Source: Gemmatimonadaceae bacterium
GTDB lineage: Bacteria > Gemmatimonadota > Gemmatimonadetes > Gemmatimonadales > Gemmatimonadaceae
Assembly (NCBI GenBank): GCA_013817545.1
Contig: JACDCM010000006.1
Coordinates: forward strand, 1-34,789
DNA length: 34,789 nt
Reading direction: 5' to 3'
The notes under the pieces are model-generated. The model was not told the DNA's origin. It did not search any database and saw nothing but the letters and a program-made list of their open reading frames with translations. The position numbers were made by a program, and so were the translations under genes. Below, in pieces: positions 28,624 through 34,789 of this stretch (position 1 is its first letter; each line of letters begins with the position of its first letter).

Positions 28624-29120
28624 CGAGAATCGCAATGAACCTGGCGCACCGCGAAGCCGTAGCAGGCTCGCGTCCAGCCCTAAGCCCAATGACCGGCACG
28701 GTCTAGCTGCCTGCCCGTTCGCATACGTGATTGCCAACTCCTGAGGGAAGCCAAGCTAGATCACACTCAAATTTCCTACGGCGACAATGTCTGATTCCCA
28801 GAAACTTCGACGAGTTTTTCTCCGGCTCCAATTCGGGCTTGAGTGTCGATTTGGTTGCCGGCAAGTCTGAGGGCGGTGGTCTAGGCAATCGACCGAGGAC
28901 GTTTTCGAGCGGATCCTTGCTTCCGTACCCGATAGTTCGCGGAGAAAATCGCATCGCGTCGAGGTGTCGGCCGTCCTTCGTGACTTCATGGCACATCCGG
29001 CTCTCGCCCACGGAACATTAGTGTCTCGAAGAGCATTCCCGAAGAGGGCGAGTACCAGTGGCAAAGGGCTTGCCCTGACTATTGCGAGCCGCAAGGGCGG
29101 CAGTAAAAAAAGGGGTTCAA

Positions 29121-30104
29121 ATGATGAGACTCAAAGGACCGATTTTTCTGGTGACTCTGGCGCTGGCCATGAGCCAGGCTCCGGAGGTTGCGACAGGCCA
29201 GGAAAAAGGCGGTGGCAAAGGCAAGGGTGGCGGGGCCCAGGCTGAGGGTAAGGGCCGTGGCGATAGACAGGCACAGGGGAAAGGCCAGAGTAAGGCCAAG
29301 GGCCAACCCGAGGGCCGCGGCGAGAAGCAAATCACTCAGCAGCGTGGACGCTCGGAGGAACAGCGAGCTTCGCGCGCGTACAGCAAGCGGATTGAAAAAA
29401 CCGCTCCGGGGGTTGAGCAGGGAAAAAACCGAAGCGCGCGAAACAAGTTCACGCGCGTCGCTTCACCGAGTACCATGCCCCAGTCAGTCCGCCGCTTCGC
29501 CACGAGCCGTCGTGCTCATGACGTCGTCCTGGCCGCTGCAGTTTCGCACGCGTTTGCGCGCGGCCGCGGTGACGACCTTCGAATCGATCCGGATGGAAAT
29601 GGAATGCGGCTAGCGAACCGCAAGGGAGATCGTCTGGTGTTTCTCGACGACGAGAGCGCACGAAACCTCGGCACGTGGAGGGTCGGCGTGATCGATGAAG
29701 ACCTTCGTGAAGGCGGCCCCAGCTTCTGCCGGTCGGGAGAAGGTCACCCGGTGTGGGGAAGGCAGTGGTGCCTGGATAAGGGATTCGGCCTCGGCTCGTA
29801 TCAGGATTTCAGGTGGGGACGCACGACCGACCTCGGCGACATCGTCTTCTCACAAGGCGGGTTCGGGAACAGTCTCGTCACCAGCGCTCTCGCGAGCCTG
29901 CTGGGCACGACTGCGTTCAACCGGCTCGCCCTCCACGCAGTCACACTGGGCCTCGTCGAACCGCTGACGGGAACGTGGTACGCCGAGCCGACCGGACCAC
30001 AGCTGCTGCAGGTGAATTCCGGACCGCTGCCGGTCGCTGAGTTCGTCGATGTGAACCGGGACAATCGCGCCGATAACATGCTGATCGCGCTGCGCTCCTG
30101 GTAG
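29121..30104 (+). CDS. secreted protein with Gly/Lys-rich N-terminal region
   Basis: MMRLKGPIFLVTLALAMSQAPEVATGQ signal peptide; KGGGKGKGGGAQAEGKGRGDRQAQGKGQSKAKGQ low complexity; ordered C-terminal portion. Confidence 0.75.
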   Translation: MMRLKGPIFLVTLALAMSQAPEVATGQEKGGGKGKGGGAQAEGKGRGDRQAQGKGQSKAKGQPEGRGEKQITQQRGRSEEQRASRAYSKRIEKTAPGVEQGKNRSARNKFTRVASPSTMPQSVRRFATSRRAHDVVLAAAVSHAFARGRGDDLRIDPDGNGMRLANRKGDRLVFLDDESARNLGTWRVGVIDEDLREGGPSFCRSGEGHPVWGRQWCLDKGFGLGSYQDFRWGRTTDLGDIVFSQGGFGNSLVTSALASLLGTTAFNRLALHAVTLGLVEPLTGTWYAEPTGPQLLQVNSGPLPVAEFVDVNRDNRADNMLIALRSW

Positions 30105-30136
30105 CGGGCAGCGCTGATCAGGCTCAAGAGGACACG

Positions 30137-30271
30137 ATGGCGAAAGCAAACAGGGGAGGATGGAAGGAATGCTCTCGTGGCCACAAATATCGCGGGCCCA
30201 ACCCCTGTCCTGGGTGCTATCCGGGCTCGCGCAAAAAGCCGCGCCTGCCGAAGAGCAACTCGCGCAAATGA
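30137..30271 (+). CDS. small Cys/His-containing protein (44 aa), zinc-ribbon-like
   Basis: MAKANRGGWKECSRGHKYRGPNPCPGCYPGSRKKPRLPKSNSRK*; below the ORF-track length cutoff. Confidence 0.5.
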   Translation: MAKANRGGWKECSRGHKYRGPNPCPGCYPGSRKKPRLPKSNSRK

Positions 30272-30330
30272 ATGGCTGCAGAAGCTCGTCCGCAATTGGC
30301 TCGCCGCGCTAAAATGAAAGGAGACCGCTG

Positions 30331-30507
30331 ATGTCGATTCCGCTTCTGATCGGGCTTCTCGTGATGGCGATCCTTATTGCCGCTGCGGCGGGGGTGTGGC
30401 GAGCGCGAACCAAAGACGCTGGCACCACGCAGTCGTCGGTGATGGTACTTCTGCTCGTTGCCGGGGCGGCGATGCTCGTGTTCTACCTTCTCCATGGAGG
30501 CTTCTGA
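30331..30507 (+). CDS. small membrane protein (58 aa)
   Basis: aaaggag SD then MSIPLLIGLLVMAILIAAAAGVWRARTKDAGTTQSSVMVLLLVAGAAMLVFYLLHGGF*; two predicted TM segments. Confidence 0.6.
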   Translation: MSIPLLIGLLVMAILIAAAAGVWRARTKDAGTTQSSVMVLLLVAGAAMLVFYLLHGGF

Positions 30508-30563
30508 ACAGCCGATGGCCGGCGGTTCAATCGCGCCGGACTCGTAGCTGAAGGGTCGTAGCC

Positions 30564-33422
30564 TCAGCCCGTGTTGCGCAGCCCCTGTGCAACTCCGCTG
30601 AGCGTCGTCGCGAGCGCGTCCTGAATCGCCGACCGCTCACCCTCGCCGGCACCCGCTTCACCTGCCGCCAGCTTCTTCTTCATGAGAGAGATCTGAAGCA
30701 GCGACAGCGCGTCCACATAAGGGTTGCGGAGCGCGATCGCAGCCTGCAGCACCGGGTTGTCATCCAGCAGATGGTCGGCCCCGCGAATGCACAGCAGGGT
30801 CGCCACAGTCAGATCGAACTCGGCGCGGAGCCGCTCGAGTAACGCCCGCTCAGCCTCGTCCCCAAGCTCCGCGACGTATGCCTCGCCAATCTCAAGATCT
30901 GTTTTGGCGCATACCATCTCTATCTTGGCGAGAAGGTCATCAAAGAACGGCCAGATGCTTGTCATGCGGGCAAGCAGCTCGAGGCCTCCCGGCTCGTCCG
31001 CGATCTCCGCGAGAGCGCTGCCTGCTCCAAGCCACCCGGGGAGCATTATCCGCGTCTGCGTCCAGCCAAAACCCCACGGGATCGCGCGAATTCCGTCGAT
31101 TCCCTTTGTCGCGCCGGGACGGTACGCGGGCCGCGAGCCGAAGCGCGCGTGCGCCAGCTCGTCCGCGGGAGTCACCTTCTGGAAGAAGGTGAACAGCGCC
31201 TCGCTCTCGTGCGCGAGCTCCCGATACACCTCCAGCGAGCGCCTGGCGAGCCGGCTCATCGCATCGTTCAGACGCTGCGTCTCCTCCGCGGGCACCGCGT
31301 CCCGCCAGTCGCTGAAGGCCTGCAGGAGTACCCCCGACAGGGTCACCTCCAGAGTGCGCTCGGCGATGGGCAGCAGCCCGAACTGCTGCGAGATGATCTC
31401 CCCCTGCTCGGTAATCTTGATGCGCCCTCCGACGGTGTCCGGCGGGAGCGCGCCGAGCGCGCGGTACACTGGTGAGCCCCCACCGCGCCCCACGCTTCCG
31501 CCCCTGCCATGAAACAGTCGCAGGTCCACACCTTCACGCCGGCAGACCTCGGCGAGTGCTTCCTGCGCGACATACAACGCCCACGACGATGCGATGATCC
31601 CCGCGTCCTTTCCGGAGTCGGAGTAGCCGATCATCACCTCCTGACGGTTTCCCCTCGCGGCGAGCTGGCGGCGATACACGTCGTCGGCGAAAAGAGTCAC
31701 GATGATCTCCGGAGCGCGCTCCAGATCTCCCAGTGTCTCGAAAAGCGGTACGACATCGAGGCGTGACACGGGTGGATCCGCTGCGAGATCTACGAGCCCG
31801 GAATCGCGCGCAAGCAGGAGCACTCGCAGGAGATCGTCGGCTGACGTCGTCATCGACACGATGCAGGTGGATATCGCTGACTCACCGAGCTCGTGCTGGA
31901 TCGTCCTGATTGCCGCGAACGTGTCGAGTACACGCCGCGTAGCTTCCTTCACCGGTAGATGCGCACCGACCAGCGGGCGTCTTCCAAGAAGCTCGCGGCG
32001 CAGGGCCGCCCCCTTCGGTGAACTGACGCCGAGCTGCGCGGAAATGTCGTCGATCGCGGCGGAGTGCGCTGCGGCGTGATCACGAATGTCCGTTACGAAG
32101 CCATGGAATCCGTGCGCGCGCACGCTGGCGAGAAGAGGCTCGAGCAGGGTGCGATGCGCCTGTTCCGCTCCGGCTGCGAGAAGCGTTTCGCTCACGATAA
32201 GCAGGTCGCTCTCGAACGCCGCGGCCTCCGGATACGCGGCTGGCATATGGGCGGGGCGCCCTGCATCGCGTGCAGCGACAAGCTCGCGAGCGGCGCCTAT
32301 CCGCGCGGCCATGAAGGTCACCTTCAACCGCAGCGGCTCGTCTTCATTTCGTCTGGCGTTCGCATCCCACACCGCCGGGAGAGCCGCGCGATCCACCTCG
32401 AGCGATTCACGCAGCGCATCGGGCAGCCGGACGATTCGTGACGAGACAGAGAGGCGCTCCGCCAGATTGTCGAGGGCATCCCGGTACCGGCCGAGTATCA
32501 CGTGGCTGCCGCGCCGAACGGCGGCGATGGTGACCTCGGGGGTGACGAACGGATTACCGTCGCGGTCGCCGCCCACCCAGTTTCCAATCCGGAGCGGGTT
32601 CGAGAAACGCACCGCTTCCGTTTCGGCGAACTCATCCTCGAACGCGCGCACCAGCGCGCCCCGCGCACCGGCGACCGCGTCGAGAAGTCGCGTCTCGAGG
32701 TACCAGAGCACCGTACTGACTTCATCCAGCACTGTCGGCCGATCCTGGCGAACTTCCGAGGTCAGCCACAGCAGCTCGATTTCCGCATCGAGCGCGTCCT
32801 CGAGCCCTCCGCGCTCGGCCGGCGGTACGAACTCACGCTGCAACAGCAGCTCAGCCACCCGTGCCTGCAAGGCGAGCAGCGTACGTCGTGTGGACTCCGT
32901 CGGGTGGGCGGTGAGCACCGGGCGCACATCCAGCCGCTCGATGGCCGCCGCAACATCCGTCGCCGAGTGTCCCTTCGCGCGCAGCTCGGCCATCGCCCAG
33001 CGGGCAGAAGCGAGCTGTGGCGGCGCGCTCTCATCCTGCTCGTACGCGCGCCGACGGCGAACGCGGTGAACCTGCTCCGCGGTGTTGATCAAAAGGAAGA
33101 ACAGGGTGAACGCGCGGGCAGAGAGCGCAGCGAGGTCGATCGGCAACGACGCGACTTCCGCGAGCAGCGTCCGCAGCCCGGCCGCGTCCGGGTCGCCGCG
33201 GCGCCGGGCGCGGCATGCTCGACGCAAATTCTCGACGGTGTGAAACGCTTGGGCGCCTTCGAGCCTGCCGATCACCCGGCCCAGCGCCGCAGCGAGGCGG
33301 CGAACGTCCTCGTGGAGGGGGACGTCCTCGGGGCGCGTGCTCGGATCGACGGGAACGAACGCGGCGGTGTCGACTGGTTTCTCGAGCGCTCTAGCTGACG
33401 TTGACTCAGGAGCCACGATCAC
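30564..33422 (-). CDS. ppc: phosphoenolpyruvate carboxylase
   Basis: VLTAHPTESTRRT, VMIGYSDSGKDAGIIASSWALYVAQEAL, LFHGRGGSVGRGGGP-like motif, IPWGFGWTQTRIMLPGWLGAG, C-terminal RNTG. Confidence 0.97.
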   Translation of the reverse strand: MIVAPESTSARALEKPVDTAAFVPVDPSTRPEDVPLHEDVRRLAAALGRVIGRLEGAQAFHTVENLRRACRARRRGDPDAAGLRTLLAEVASLPIDLAALSARAFTLFFLLINTAEQVHRVRRRRAYEQDESAPPQLASARWAMAELRAKGHSATDVAAAIERLDVRPVLTAHPTESTRRTLLALQARVAELLLQREFVPPAERGGLEDALDAEIELLWLTSEVRQDRPTVLDEVSTVLWYLETRLLDAVAGARGALVRAFEDEFAETEAVRFSNPLRIGNWVGGDRDGNPFVTPEVTIAAVRRGSHVILGRYRDALDNLAERLSVSSRIVRLPDALRESLEVDRAALPAVWDANARRNEDEPLRLKVTFMAARIGAARELVAARDAGRPAHMPAAYPEAAAFESDLLIVSETLLAAGAEQAHRTLLEPLLASVRAHGFHGFVTDIRDHAAAHSAAIDDISAQLGVSSPKGAALRRELLGRRPLVGAHLPVKEATRRVLDTFAAIRTIQHELGESAISTCIVSMTTSADDLLRVLLLARDSGLVDLAADPPVSRLDVVPLFETLGDLERAPEIIVTLFADDVYRRQLAARGNRQEVMIGYSDSGKDAGIIASSWALYVAQEALAEVCRREGVDLRLFHGRGGSVGRGGGSPVYRALGALPPDTVGGRIKITEQGEIISQQFGLLPIAERTLEVTLSGVLLQAFSDWRDAVPAEETQRLNDAMSRLARRSLEVYRELAHESEALFTFFQKVTPADELAHARFGSRPAYRPGATKGIDGIRAIPWGFGWTQTRIMLPGWLGAGSALAEIADEPGGLELLARMTSIWPFFDDLLAKIEMVCAKTDLEIGEAYVAELGDEAERALLERLRAEFDLTVATLLCIRGADHLLDDNPVLQAAIALRNPYVDALSLLQISLMKKKLAAGEAGAGEGERSAIQDALATTLSGVAQGLRNTG

Positions 33423-33545
33423 CCGAGACGCACGAAATACGCCTCTCTCAATGCGCCCGTGGCTGAACGCGCGCTGAGTGCGGCTTTGGCTCGCAGGCCG
33501 CTAAATTGGGTGAATGCAAACGGCCAACCCTGGAGAACATTCGCA

Positions 33546-34091
33546 ATGAGCAACACCATCGTCGGGCTTCCGGAACGAAGCGAAGCCGCGCCTTACTACT
33601 TCACCTACATCGATCGTGTTCAGGACCCGGACATCATCTCCGTACTCGAGAGCCAGCTGGACACGACGCTCGAGTTCGGAGGGAAGATTTCGGATGACCG
33701 CTCACTCCATCGCTATGCGCAGGACAAGTGGAGCATTCGCGAGGTGATGAGCCATGTCAACGACACGGAGCGGTTGTTCGTCTTCCGCGCACTCTGGTTC
33801 GCGCGTGGGTTCGCCAGTCCCTTGCCGAGTTTCGACCAGAACACCGCTGTAGGAGGAGCGGTGGCCGACCAGATTCCATGGGCTCGGCATCTCGATGAGT
33901 TCCGCGTGGTTCGTCTGGCGACTCTGGCTTTCTTCAAGAACCTGCCGCGCGACGCCTGGATGCGCCGAGGCATTGCCAGCGATAATCCGTTCACCGTCCG
34001 CGCGCTGGCGTACATCGCGGCCGGCCACCTTTCGCACCACGCTGCCGTCCTCGGCGAACGCTACATGGAGGCTGGGAGCGAGCCTGCATAA
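33546..34091 (+). CDS. DinB-family protein
   Basis: KWSIREVMSHVNDTERLFVFRALWFARG...YIAAGHLSHHAAVLGERY; start moved from 33459 to ATG 33546. Confidence 0.9.
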   Translation: MSNTIVGLPERSEAAPYYFTYIDRVQDPDIISVLESQLDTTLEFGGKISDDRSLHRYAQDKWSIREVMSHVNDTERLFVFRALWFARGFASPLPSFDQNTAVGGAVADQIPWARHLDEFRVVRLATLAFFKNLPRDAWMRRGIASDNPFTVRALAYIAAGHLSHHAAVLGERYMEAGSEPA

Positions 34092-34357
34092 GCCGGGCGG
34101 GCCGCTGGCGGGCCCCCTGCCTACCGTCATCGCCGGAAGATGAAAACGGGACGACCGGACAGCCGACCTCCGCGAACTGGGAGGCGGATGGTAGCGAGCA
34201 GGAACTTTCTTCCAGTGGGTACGCTTCAGATTGTCGAGTTTCGCCTTGCGAACGATGAGTAGCTGGCTGCAAAGCCCTGGTTGCAGCGTTACTTCGTCAT
34301 CGGTACGTTTGCGGCTCCTGTTGCACGCTTGACGGAGTCTCAAACCCAGGAGTCACC

Positions 34358-34789
34358 ATGTCGCGCGCTGCACTGCTGCTCGTTATACCAGTAATGCTGG
34401 CATGCACGAAGAGTGACGCACCGCCTGCCGACACCACCATAGCCGCATCTCCAGAAAGCGCACCTCTAGCCATTCCGGTGAACTACGCCGGGACGTGGAC
34501 GGTGACCGTGATGCCCGAGGGAAAGGATACAGTCCTTCTCAGCTACCCTCTCGTGGCCACCAACGACAAAACGGGTTGGAAATTGACGTTGCCCGGCCGT
34601 GAGCCAATGGAGCCCCGCATTATCTCGCTGGATAGCGACAGCGTGGTCCTGGATAACGGTCCCTACCCGAGCGTTCTTCGCAAGGACGTGTCGGTGTCGA
34701 CACACAGCACGATGCACATGGAAGGGGACAGGCTCGTGGGGACGACGATTGCGCGCTACAATACGAGGGGAGCTGATTCCGTAGTCACC
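34358..34789 (+). CDS. putative lipoprotein (3' truncated by window edge)
   Basis: MSRAALLLVIPVMLACTKSDAPPADTT (lipobox LAC) and an open frame to the last base. Confidence 0.65.
   Translation, partial: MSRAALLLVIPVMLACTKSDAPPADTTIAASPESAPLAIPVNYAGTWTVTVMPEGKDTVLLSYPLVATNDKTGWKLTLPGREPMEPRIISLDSDSVVLDNGPYPSVLRKDVSVSTHSTMHMEGDRLVGTTIARYNTRGADSVVT

Noticed and set aside
32086-33069. 327-aa plus-strand ORF antisense to ppc
   Set aside because: Ser/Arg-rich shadow ORF opposite a confidently identified PEP carboxylase.
1-34789. CRISPR array, rRNA, tRNA or transposase/integrase gene
   Set aside because: None recognised: no regular spaced repeats, no rRNA or tRNA sequence seen by eye, and no ORF resembling a recombinase, although a tRNAscan-type search was not possible.

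Overview
This is a high-GC bacterial chromosomal window. The gene content and protein style are compatible with Gemmatimonadota or a relative, but that is an impression and not a result. Both flanks look like ordinary core genome. Left flank: 3' part of an ECF sigma factor and its downstream membrane protein, a radical SAM protein, pterin-4a-carbinolamine dehydratase, a Bax inhibitor-1 family protein, a KdpE/KdpD-like two-component pair next to a Kup K+ transporter, a HAD phosphatase, deoC and two ALDH genes. Right flank: a secreted Gly/Lys-rich protein, PEP carboxylase, DinB, and a partial lipoprotein. Between about 12.2 and 29 kb lies an accessory, defence-island-like region. It holds an SDH/SppA-type serine protease, a 1405-aa multidomain protein (predicted PD-(D/E)XK nuclease, TPR array, GreA/B-C-like segment, PIN-like domain), a DUF3800 gene, a complete type I R-M operon whose HsdM carries an N-terminal XRE-type HTH, a YgjP-like metallopeptidase, an orphan Phd/YefM antitoxin, a second predicted PD-(D/E)XK protein and several decayed fragments. 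Two observations stand out. First, the nuclease-TPR-GreA-like-PIN protein is a candidate uncharacterised single-protein defence system. Second, a degenerate copy of the 3' end of the second ALDH gene (19179-19236) lies about 7 kb downstream of the intact end (12119-12181), which suggests an insertion footprint. Everything comes from reading the sequence and the ORF track. No database search or structure prediction was run.
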